This document shows positions 1-6,293 of a stretch of 8,110 nt of DNA, one piece after another. The position numbers and the translations under genes were made by a program. The notes under the pieces were generated by a model. That model did not search any database, had not been told where the DNA came from, and worked only from the letters and a program-made list of their open reading frames with translations. Source of the DNA: Eudoraea sp. (GTDB taxonomy: Bacteria; Bacteroidota; Bacteroidia; Flavobacteriales; Flavobacteriaceae); NCBI GenBank assembly GCA_024642325.1, contig JAHEBI010000085.1, positions 1 through 8,110 of the forward strand, in the 5' to 3' direction. Each line of letters starts with the position of its first letter. The stretch's first letter is position 1.

Positions 1-2011
1 TGGAGAAATTTTCGGAAAGAAATGCTTCCAAACCCAATTCAAATCCATATACATAGACTTTGGCCGCATTCTGAATAGCCTGAACATTGCTTAGTTCCCC
101 ATTGTATATAATTTCTTCCTCCCCATTAAACAGGTAATCCCTTCGTACCAAAGCATTTGCCAGATAGGTATAATAAGCCGCGCCTTTTATAACTACTTTA
201 TCTTTAAAATTCTTCTGCACTCCAAATTCCAGGTTATAGGCATATTCAGGTTTCAAATAAGGGTTTGGCACTACAACTGAACCAGGTTCCGAATCAAATA
301 CCTTCCCTATATCATCAATATTGGGTGCTCTAAAACCAGTTGACCCGTTTAGCGTAAACTGTAAATCTGCTTTAGGAAACCAGCTAAATCCTAAACTTCC
401 GGTCAAAGCTCCATTATTCAAATTAGAATTGTCAAAAGGAAAAGGATAGAAAGTTGTATCAAAATCTGCATTAATCCATACGTGGCTATATCGAATACCG
501 GCCAACCAGGTAAAATTTGGTTTAGCCTTCAATTCAGTATTCATATAAGCTGCGAGGGTTTGCCAGGTAGAACCATCCGGATATCTCGACTGGGCCGCTG
601 CTTCTAATCCGTTTTCCACATTGGTTTGTTTCCCTTCAGACCCCACCATATTAAAAATATATTCGGCCCCGTAATACAGCCTTAAATTTCCAATTTTTCT
701 GTTTTCAAAGTCCACATTTACAGATAGTGCATCTATATTTTCCTTTGTAGTATAGCGAATAGAGTCCTGAAATTGCCTGTCATTTCTACTTTCCTTAAAA
801 TTTTGATATGCAGTGGTGATTTTTAAACCATCGTAAAACTTACCCCGGCCTATATTATAAATCTGCATATTCCCCATAAACCACTTTTGGGGTCCATAAA
901 ACCATTCTGCAGAACGCAAACCGGTTCCACTCCTGTCTGGCCTTATTAATCTGTCGTATCTGGAATAATCTGATGTGCCGGAATAATACAACCCTAAATC
1001 ATAACTCCAATTATTATTTGGCTTATAAGAAATCTTTTGCATAAAATTTACCTGATCATATCCTGTTGGGATTTGCATACGACTATTTTCATTTTCAACC
1101 AAAACGTCAGTCCCATTCAAACGCTTTACATATTGATTTCTAAGATAGGAATCAGGTCCATTTTGACCCATTTTCAAATCATCAAAAAGATTATAAGTAA
1201 CACTTGTTAGAAAAGCCCATTTATCCAACCCCAGATTTATGCCAAAATGCCCGGTATTTTCATCATTTGCTGATGCAAATCTGTAATTAAGATTTCCTGA
1301 AATATATAAACTATCTGTTGTCGAAAATTGTGGCTTGTTGGTAATGAAATTCATAACTCCACCAATTGCATCACTTCCGTAAATTACAGAACCAGGACCA
1401 AAAACCACCTCGGTATTCTTAATCGTAAAAGGGTCTATTGAAATTATATTCTGAATATTACCTCCCCTGAAAATAGCATTGTTCATTCGCACCCCGTCCA
1501 CCGACAACACAAGCCTGTTGGTTGCAAAACCCCTGATCATAGGACTTCCACCACCCAATTGACTTTTTTGTACAAAAATTTTCCCGCTGTTCTGTAATAG
1601 ATCTGCGGACGTTTGCGGATTTGTAAATGCGATTGCCTGTGTGTTAATGGAAACTATTTTTTGCGGGATGTCTTTTTTTTGTTGTTCCCATTTTGAAATA
1701 GACATTACTACTTCATCCAACTGTTCGCGCTTCAAACTAAGATACACTTTTCCTCCCCTTTTAATAAGGAGTTCCCTTGTGGACCTTTTAGTTTGATAAC
1801 TGATATGTCTTAGCGTAATACGCTCATTTCTATTAAAAACAGAGAGGTCGCATTTACCTTCCAAATCAGACAGGGCAGTCTTTGATTTATCGTTGTTATA
1901 AAGCACAGCATTAATCACCGGTTCCTGTGTTTCAACATCAAGAATCGTTATTTCCTGGGCAGAAATAACGTTAATAAAAAGAAGTGAAATAAGAAAAATT
2001 CCCCTATGCAT
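1..2011 (-). CDS. TonB-dependent outer membrane receptor (partial, C-terminus beyond left edge)
   Basis: An open frame runs from ATG at 2011 to the left edge: 670 codons, no stop. Residues 1-18 are a signal peptide (cleavage likely after VISA). Residues about 20-95 look like a short carboxypeptidase-D-like regulatory domain, common in Bacteroidota receptors, followed by a TonB-box-like stretch LDEVVMS (98-104). The plug domain covers about 115-225, with typical segments GGGSPMIRGF (153-162), LSVDGVRMNN (169-178) and VIYGSDAIGGVMNF (209-222). The rest is amphipathic beta-barrel. A FRAP box (560-563) and an NPYL box (583-586) resemble those of haem/haemoglobin-type receptors, but no histidine lies between them, so haem specificity is not supported. 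By family knowledge it imports a ligand across the outer membrane using TonB-ExbBD energy. The ligand is unknown. About 60-100 barrel residues are probably missing. It begins one base after the recO stop and is probably co-expressed with recO. Confidence 0.93.
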   Translation of the reverse strand, partial: MHRGIFLISLLFINVISAQEITILDVETQEPVINAVLYNNDKSKTALSDLEGKCDLSVFNRNERITLRHISYQTKRSTRELLIKRGGKVYLSLKREQLDEVVMSISKWEQQKKDIPQKIVSINTQAIAFTNPQTSADLLQNSGKIFVQKSQLGGGSPMIRGFATNRLVLSVDGVRMNNAIFRGGNIQNIISIDPFTIKNTEVVFGPGSVIYGSDAIGGVMNFITNKPQFSTTDSLYISGNLNYRFASANDENTGHFGINLGLDKWAFLTSVTYNLFDDLKMGQNGPDSYLRNQYVKRLNGTDVLVENENSRMQIPTGYDQVNFMQKISYKPNNNWSYDLGLYYSGTSDYSRYDRLIRPDRSGTGLRSAEWFYGPQKWFMGNMQIYNIGRGKFYDGLKITTAYQNFKESRNDRQFQDSIRYTTKENIDALSVNVDFENRKIGNLRLYYGAEYIFNMVGSEGKQTNVENGLEAAAQSRYPDGSTWQTLAAYMNTELKAKPNFTWLAGIRYSHVWINADFDTTFYPFPFDNSNLNNGALTGSLGFSWFPKADLQFTLNGSTGFRAPNIDDIGKVFDSEPGSVVVPNPYLKPEYAYNLEFGVQKNFKDKVVIKGAAYYTYLANALVRRDYLFNGEEEIIYNGELSNVQAIQNAAKVYVYGFELGLEAFLSENFS

Positions 2012-2012
2012 T

Positions 2013-2732
2013 TTAGCTAAAAACTTCATTCAAAATAGCAAGTGATCTGGGCTTTTTAAATCCGTGCAAATGTACTTCAAAATAGAGTACAAGGGATTGT
2101 AATAGTTCTTGCCTTGTTTTTTTGCCCACCCTGATCAAGTGCATAGCATCAAAATTTGTGCCCAAAAGTGTTTTAAACACATCAAGGGCCTCTCCTTTTA
2201 GAATTGGATGTATTCCGGGGGATTCAATAAACGCACCTTCCACCAAATCGAAATATGGATGGTCCATTCTTCCCTTATCCGGATAAAACCCTAAATACTT
2301 TGATAATCCCAGCAGAAAAAACAGATGAAAATTGCTAATGTTAGGATGCGTGTCCAGCCATTGCAGTGATGCTTCCAGAAAATCAAATAAGTCTTTATTC
2401 TGTTCTTCTTCAAAAATACTGTTGACCAGCATTTCTGCTAAAAACTGGATCATTGCATTCTTGGCAATGTCCGTATGGGCCGATTGGTATGGATAACTTA
2501 CTTTTGCGTCGATAAGTGGTTCAAGTGTCCCTTTATTTTTATGATTCACAACTATTTCCAGTTGCATCAAGGGTTGAAAGTAGGCGGTTTTCAATTTCCC
2601 TTTTCTGGATGTCAAGACACCTTTAAGTAGATAGGATTTTAAACCATCAGAGTAGGTAAAAGCTTTTACAATTAAACTTGTATCTCCATACTTGAGGGAA
2701 GACAGAATTAAAGCCTTAGTGGTAATTTGCAT
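2013..2732 (-). CDS. recO: DNA repair protein RecO
   Basis: The 239-residue protein has the usual length for RecO of this phylum. The N-terminal part (about 1-80) fits the RecO OB fold: it opens with TTKALILSSLKYGDTSLIVK and continues through the basic segment SRKGKLKTAYFQPL. The remainder is the helical C-terminal domain, including FLLGLSKYLGFYPD (about 138-152). By family knowledge RecO binds single-stranded DNA and SSB and, with RecR, loads RecA on gapped DNA. There is no cysteine anywhere, so the four-cysteine zinc site of some RecO proteins (for example Deinococcus) is absent; YFDLVEGAF stands in the corresponding region. The ATG at 2732 is supported by the family-like N-terminus and a -7 box about 20 bases upstream. 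Stop TAA (2015-2013) is one base from the ATG of the downstream receptor gene. The gene is otherwise isolated from gdhA by a hairpin. Confidence 0.95.
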   Translation of the reverse strand: MQITTKALILSSLKYGDTSLIVKAFTYSDGLKSYLLKGVLTSRKGKLKTAYFQPLMQLEIVVNHKNKGTLEPLIDAKVSYPYQSAHTDIAKNAMIQFLAEMLVNSIFEEEQNKDLFDFLEASLQWLDTHPNISNFHLFFLLGLSKYLGFYPDKGRMDHPYFDLVEGAFIESPGIHPILKGEALDVFKTLLGTNFDAMHLIRVGKKTRQELLQSLVLYFEVHLHGFKKPRSLAILNEVFS

Positions 2733-2752
2733 TTATAGCTCTTAGGATAAGA

Positions 2753-2781
2753 CAAAGATAAGTTGAATTGGCTATAAATAA
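2753..2781 (-). promoter_or_regulatory. Candidate promoter of recO and the TonB receptor
   Basis: The minus strand reads TATCTTTG at 2760-2753, a perfect match to the Bacteroidota -7 consensus TAnnTTTG. A TTA triplet (2781-2779) lies 18 bases upstream where TTG is expected, so the -33 element matches only 2 of 3. A start near 2746 would leave a leader of about 14 bases before the recO ATG. The promoter directly abuts the hairpin that follows gdhA. The call rests on sequence match only. Confidence 0.55.
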
Positions 2782-2782
2782 G

Positions 2783-2846
2783 ATTGGCAGTTAATAGGAG
2801 CTGATTCTTTCCTGAAATGGAAAGTCAAATTCCTATAACTGCCAAT
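2783..2846 (-). terminator. Composite hairpin after gdhA, probable terminator
   Basis: Outer arms are ATTGGCAGTTAATAGGA (2783-2799) and TCCTATAACTGCCAAT (2831-2846). They pair over 16 bp with one bulged A. Inside sits a second perfect stem, CTTTCC (2807-2812) with GGAAAG (2819-2824), around a 6-base loop; a TGA/TCA pairing extends it across a TT bulge. The structure begins 14 bases after the gdhA stop codon. In the gdhA direction it is followed by CTTATTTATAG, which is T-rich but not a solid T run, so intrinsic termination may be partial. A transcript 3'-end stabiliser is an alternative. No target-site duplication suggests a MITE. Confidence 0.55.
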
Positions 2847-2860
2847 AAATCATTAATTAT

Positions 2861-4204
2861 TTATATCACCCCCTGTGCAAGCATGGCATCTGCCACTTTT
2901 ACAAAACCCGCAATATTGGCGCCTTTTACATAATTGCAATATCCGTCACCTTCTACTCCGTACTCAATGCAGGAATCGTGAATATCTTCCATGATTCCTC
3001 GTAACCTTTCATCTACTTCTTCCCGTGTCCAGCTGATTCTCAAAGAATTCTGAGACATTTCCAGGCCTGAGGTGGCAACACCACCGGCATTGGAGGCTTT
3101 ACCCGGTGCAAATAAAATTCTGGCATCGTGAAAAGCGTGGATAGCATCTGGCGTTGAAGGCATGTTTGCCCCTTCTGCAACGCAAATACAGCCATTGGAC
3201 ATCAATTCTCTGGCATCATTTCCATCCAGTTCATTTTGTGTGGCACATGGTAAGGCAATATCACATTTAACCCCCCAAGGACGTTTTCCCTTATGATAGG
3301 TTGCCGATTTATATTTTGCTACATATTCAGAAATTCTTCCGCGTCTATTATTCTTGAGGTCCATAATGAAGGCTAATTTTTCCTCATCAATCCCGTCCTT
3401 ATCATATATATATCCTCCTGAATCAGATAAGGTTAAAACTTTCCCGCCCAATTGCAACACTTTTTCCGCTGCGTATTGAGCAACATTACCTGATCCTGAA
3501 ACAACAAATGTTTTTCCCTTAATTCCTTCATTCTTTGTCTTCAGCATACTCTGTGCAAAATAGACAGTACCATATCCTGTGGCCTCCGGACGGATTTTGG
3601 ATCCACCCCATGACAGGCCCTTGCCTGTAAGTACACCGGTGAATTCATTTCTTATCTTTTTATACATCCCAAAAAGGAACCCAATCTCTCTTGCACCTAC
3701 ACCTATATCCCCGGCAGGAACATCTGTGTTTGGTCCAATATGCCTACATAATTCTGTCATAAATGCATGGCAAAAACGCATTACCTCATCATCCGACTTT
3801 CCTTTGGGATCAAAATCCGAACCTCCTTTACCGCCACCCATTGGAAGCGTAGTTAAACTATTTTTAAATACCTGTTCAAAAGCCAGAAATTTAAGAATAC
3901 TGGCATTAACCGATGGATGAAAACGAAGTCCTCCTTTATACGGCCCTATTGCCGAGTTCATTTGAATGCGATAACCTCTGTTTACATGGATTTCACCTTC
4001 ATCATCTACCCATGCCACTCTAAAGGAAATCAGACGCTCAGGTTCCACCATTCTTAACAGGATGTTTTTTCCGTAGTAGATTTCATGTTGAATTATGTAA
4101 GGAATCACCGTTTCGGCAACTTCCTGTACTGCTTGAATGAATTCAGGTTCATGACCATTTCGGGTCTTCACCTCATCCATAAATGCTTGGATTTGTTCGT
4201 TCAT
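2861..4204 (-). CDS. gdhA: NADP-type glutamate dehydrogenase
   Basis: The 447-residue length is exactly that of hexameric family-I glutamate dehydrogenases. The enzyme reductively aminates 2-oxoglutarate with ammonia to L-glutamate in the cytoplasm, a main ammonium assimilation step. Visible substrate and catalytic residues are Lys90 in GPYKGGLRFHP, Lys114 in VFKNSL, the catalytic Lys126 in PMGGGKGGSDFDP, and Asp166 in DVPAGDIGVG. The Rossmann nucleotide-binding turn is SGSGNVAQYAAEKV (236-249). After the second strand it reads TLSDSGG (258-264), like the SDS of E. coli NADP enzymes and unlike the GPD of the clostridial NAD enzyme, so NADP(H) use is inferred. The C-terminal part has the conserved AEGANMPST and ASNAGGVATSGLEMSQNS. 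It starts at ATG 4204, has its own predicted promoter, and lies 103 bases after the upstream PLP-enzyme gene. Confidence 0.97.
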   Translation of the reverse strand: MNEQIQAFMDEVKTRNGHEPEFIQAVQEVAETVIPYIIQHEIYYGKNILLRMVEPERLISFRVAWVDDEGEIHVNRGYRIQMNSAIGPYKGGLRFHPSVNASILKFLAFEQVFKNSLTTLPMGGGKGGSDFDPKGKSDDEVMRFCHAFMTELCRHIGPNTDVPAGDIGVGAREIGFLFGMYKKIRNEFTGVLTGKGLSWGGSKIRPEATGYGTVYFAQSMLKTKNEGIKGKTFVVSGSGNVAQYAAEKVLQLGGKVLTLSDSGGYIYDKDGIDEEKLAFIMDLKNNRRGRISEYVAKYKSATYHKGKRPWGVKCDIALPCATQNELDGNDARELMSNGCICVAEGANMPSTPDAIHAFHDARILFAPGKASNAGGVATSGLEMSQNSLRISWTREEVDERLRGIMEDIHDSCIEYGVEGDGYCNYVKGANIAGFVKVADAMLAQGVI

Positions 4205-4231
4205 ATCTAAATTGATTAACTAAAGTTTTTA

Positions 4232-4248
4232 TTGAATTAAAAATTCAA
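4232..4248. promoter_or_regulatory. Palindrome on the gdhA start region, possible operator
   Basis: TTGAATT (4232-4238), spacer AAA, AATTCAA (4242-4248) form a perfect 7-bp inverted repeat. It sits just downstream of the candidate gdhA -7 box and includes the predicted transcription start, where a repressor site or a leader hairpin would act. The sequence is very AT-rich, so chance is a real alternative. Confidence 0.3.
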
Positions 4249-4251
4249 GGG

Positions 4252-4279
4252 CAAAATTATATCTTTTCTATAATTTAAA
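4252..4279 (-). promoter_or_regulatory. Candidate gdhA promoter
   Basis: The minus strand reads TAATTTTG at 4259-4252, a perfect TAnnTTTG -7 box. A TTT triplet (4279-4277) stands 17 bases upstream at the -33 position, 2 of 3 matches to TTG. The predicted start is near 4245, giving a leader of about 40 bases. A palindrome described separately covers this start point. Confidence 0.55.
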
Positions 4280-4307
4280 GCAGCTTTTTTTAAAAATATG
4301 ATAAATT

Positions 4308-5462
4308 TTATCCGATTGCCTGCTCCAGGTCGGAAATAAGATCTTCTACATCTTCAATTCCTACACTAAGTCGGATCAGCGAATCAACCACCCCACTTTT
4401 TTCCCTTTCTTTTTTTGGAATACTGGCATGAGTCATACTTGCAGGATGGCCCGCCAAACTCTCCACCCCTCCCAGTGATTCTGCAAGCGTGAAAATCTTC
4501 AACTTTTCTACAATAGCAATAGCATCTTTATAGTTACTTCCTTTGGGTACAAAGGATATCATTCCGCCAAATGCTTTCATTTGTTTTGAGGCTACATTAT
4601 GATTGGGATGATCTTTCAAGCCAGGCCAATAAACTTTTTCAATTTTGGGATGTTTCAACAAATATTCAGCAATCCGTTCTCCATTTTCACAATGCCGCTG
4701 CATTCGTACATGCAATGTTTTAATTCCTCTAAGCACTAAAAAACTATCCATTGGACCACATACAGCGCCGCTGGCATTTTGAATGAAATATAATTTATTA
4801 GCCAATTCTTCATCCTTCACAATTAAAGCTCCTGCAACCACATCGCTATGTCCTCCAAGATATTTTGTGGCCGAATGCATTACTATATCGGCACCCAAGT
4901 CCAGTGGCTGTTGCAAATAAGGAGTCGCAAAAGTATTATCTACTGCCATAAGCAGCTTATTACTTCTGGCCAGTTCTGAAACCGCCCTAAGATCAATAAT
5001 GTTCATCATTGGGTTGGTTGGAGTCTCTACCCAAATCAGCTTCGTATTTGAATTTATTAATGCAGCAATATTAGCTACATCCTGCATCCCTGTGAAGTGA
5101 AATTTGATGCCATATTTTTCAAAGACCTGCCGGAAAAGCCGGTAACTACCTCCATAAAGATCATTAGTTGAAATTACTTCATCCCCTGGTCCTAAAAGTT
5201 TAATTACGGCATCCATGGCCGCTAAACCACTGGCGAATGCCAATCCGAACTTCCCGTTTTCTATACTGGCAAGCGCGTTTTCCAAAGCGCTTCTTGTGGG
5301 GTTCGCACTACGGGAATATTCGTAGCCCTTATGCTGCCCCGGGCTGGCCTGAGCATAGGTAGATGTCTGATATATTGGAGGCATTACTGCACCATAGGCC
5401 TTGTCAGGTTTCTGTCCCCCATGTATTACTTTGCTGTTAAATCTCAATTCCTTTTTACTCAT
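4308..5462 (-). CDS. metB: Cystathionine gamma-synthase or gamma-lyase (PLP enzyme)
   Basis: With ATG 5462 as start this is a 384-residue Cys/Met-metabolism PLP enzyme, the usual length. It begins MSKKELRFNSKVIHGGQ like family members. Key residues from this start: Tyr49 and Arg51 in YEYSRSANPT (phosphate contacts from the partner subunit), Tyr103 in NDLYGGSYR (stacks on PLP), Asp175 in VDNTFATPY (pairs with the pyridine nitrogen), and the PLP-binding Lys200 in SATKYLGGHSDVVAGA. The C-terminal signature is FTLAESLGGVESL. The synthase joins an activated homoserine to cysteine; the lyase splits cystathionine to cysteine. Sequence alone does not separate these, and no other methionine gene is nearby, so the symbol is provisional. 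An in-frame TTG at 5483 would add seven residues, but it overlaps the predicted -7 box and is rejected. It is divergent from the lipoprotein gene. Confidence 0.9.
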   Translation of the reverse strand: MSKKELRFNSKVIHGGQKPDKAYGAVMPPIYQTSTYAQASPGQHKGYEYSRSANPTRSALENALASIENGKFGLAFASGLAAMDAVIKLLGPGDEVISTNDLYGGSYRLFRQVFEKYGIKFHFTGMQDVANIAALINSNTKLIWVETPTNPMMNIIDLRAVSELARSNKLLMAVDNTFATPYLQQPLDLGADIVMHSATKYLGGHSDVVAGALIVKDEELANKLYFIQNASGAVCGPMDSFLVLRGIKTLHVRMQRHCENGERIAEYLLKHPKIEKVYWPGLKDHPNHNVASKQMKAFGGMISFVPKGSNYKDAIAIVEKLKIFTLAESLGGVESLAGHPASMTHASIPKKEREKSGVVDSLIRLSVGIEDVEDLISDLEQAIG

Positions 5463-5480
5463 AAAACAAAAATATATACA

Positions 5481-5507
5481 CAAATGTATTGTTATCTTTT
5501 GGAGAAA
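5481..5507 (-). promoter_or_regulatory. Candidate promoter of the PLP-enzyme gene
   Basis: The minus strand reads TACATTTG at 5488-5481, a perfect TAnnTTTG box. The only -33-like triplet is TTT at 5507-5505 with a 16-base spacer, so that element is weak. The predicted start near 5474 gives a leader of about 12 bases, too short for a SAM riboswitch. An inverted repeat ATACA-CAAA-TGTAT (plus strand, 5476-5489) covers the box and could be an operator. Confidence 0.55.
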
Positions 5508-5527
5508 CCTATGATTGCGTAGTTTTG
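5499..5527 (+). promoter_or_regulatory. Promoter of the lipoprotein gene (full consensus)
   Basis: TTG (5499-5501), an 18-base spacer and TAGTTTTG (5520-5527) match the flavobacterial promoter TTG-N17-19-TAnnTTTG completely, the best match in the window. The predicted start near 5534 gives a leader of about 16 bases. The inverted repeat ATTGC (5514-5518) / GCAAT (5527-5531) flanks the -7 box. The metB promoter runs the other way, with its -33 region inside this spacer. Confidence 0.65.
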
Positions 5528-5549
5528 CAATTAAACCAAATTTAGTTCA

Positions 5550-6293
5550 ATGAAAAGTGTTATAACCTACCTTTTAATTCTTGTATTAATTATTAGCTGC
5601 CAGGGCAAGAGAGACCTTACATTTGAAGCCTTAAGTTTCTCGAATAATAATTGTGACAATTGTCCGACGGTTAGGGTAGATATCCCGGAAGCCATAGGCA
5701 ACAACAAACTGGTTAAATCCATAAACCTTGCCTTACAAGAAGAAGTTATTTCCAAATTAACTTTCGATGATGAAATTAATGCTGCAACTATTCAGGAGGC
5801 AATTGAGTCGTTTAGCAATGGATATTTTGAATTAAAAAAGATCTATCCTGATGAAACTATCGGATGGGAGGCAAAAATAAATGGGATGATCACATATGAA
5901 AATAATGAACTCCTGACTATTGAGTTAAAGTCTTATTTGTTTACAGGTGGAGCCCATGGTTACGGGTCCACTAATTTTTTAAATTTTAACAAGAAAAAAG
6001 CGAAGGAAATGGATGACTGGGAACTGTTTAAGGATAAGGACGGTTTTGAACAGTATGCAGAAACCCAATTTAGGCTACAACAGAATATTCCGGCAAATCA
6101 GCCCATTAACAGTACTGGATTTATGTTTGAGGAAGATCACTTTTATTTGCCTGAAAATATCGGTTTTACAGGTGAAGGCCTTAGGTTATTGTACAATCAG
6201 TACGAAGTAGCCTCCTATGCCGATGGGCCCATAGAATTAACATTGCCCTATAAGGAAATTCAAAAATTCTTATCCGGTAACATTAAAACCTAA
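5550..6293 (+). CDS. Lipoprotein with DUF4163/DUF3298-type domains
   Basis: This 247-residue protein has a lipoprotein signal peptide: hydrophobic residues 4-15, then lipobox IISC with Cys17 as the lipidated residue. It is therefore anchored in the envelope, facing the periplasm or surface. The mature part resembles the DUF4163 plus DUF3298 pair seen in RsiV- and PdaC-like proteins. The strongest resemblance is GGAHGYGSTNFLNFN (about 132-146) and, near the C-terminus, GLRLLYNQYEVASYADGPIE followed by LTLPYKEI, the usual DUF3298 ending. Cys35 and Cys38 form a CDNC motif. No sigma-factor or anti-sigma gene is adjacent and there is no internal transmembrane helix, so an RsiV role is not supported. 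Lysozyme or peptidoglycan binding is only a family-based guess. A full-consensus promoter precedes it. Its stop overlaps that of the convergent DinB-family gene. Confidence 0.85.
   Translation: MKSVITYLLILVLIISCQGKRDLTFEALSFSNNNCDNCPTVRVDIPEAIGNNKLVKSINLALQEEVISKLTFDDEINAATIQEAIESFSNGYFELKKIYPDETIGWEAKINGMITYENNELLTIELKSYLFTGGAHGYGSTNFLNFNKKKAKEMDDWELFKDKDGFEQYAETQFRLQQNIPANQPINSTGFMFEEDHFYLPENIGFTGEGLRLLYNQYEVASYADGPIELTLPYKEIQKFLSGNIKT

Noticed and set aside
2783..2846. MITE or insertion-sequence remnant
   Set aside because: The arms look like terminal repeats, but there is no flanking target duplication, no coding remnant and no second copy in this window.
3579..3920. 113-codon plus-strand open frame inside gdhA
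   Set aside because: Antisense to the conserved catalytic region of gdhA, with no family resemblance, promoter or hydrophobic pattern of its own.
4274..4294. Possible terminator AAAG-CAG-CTTT with T run after the PLP-enzyme gene
   Set aside because: The stem is only about 4 bp with a 3-base loop, and the T run lies on the plus strand, where no upstream gene needs it.
5331..5522. Small plus-strand frame across the start of the PLP-enzyme gene
   Set aside because: Mostly antisense to conserved coding sequence and running through two promoters; composition is not protein-like.
5463..5549. SAM riboswitch upstream of the cystathionine enzyme gene
   Set aside because: The whole divergent intergenic region is 87 bases and the predicted leader about 12 bases, too short for an aptamer.
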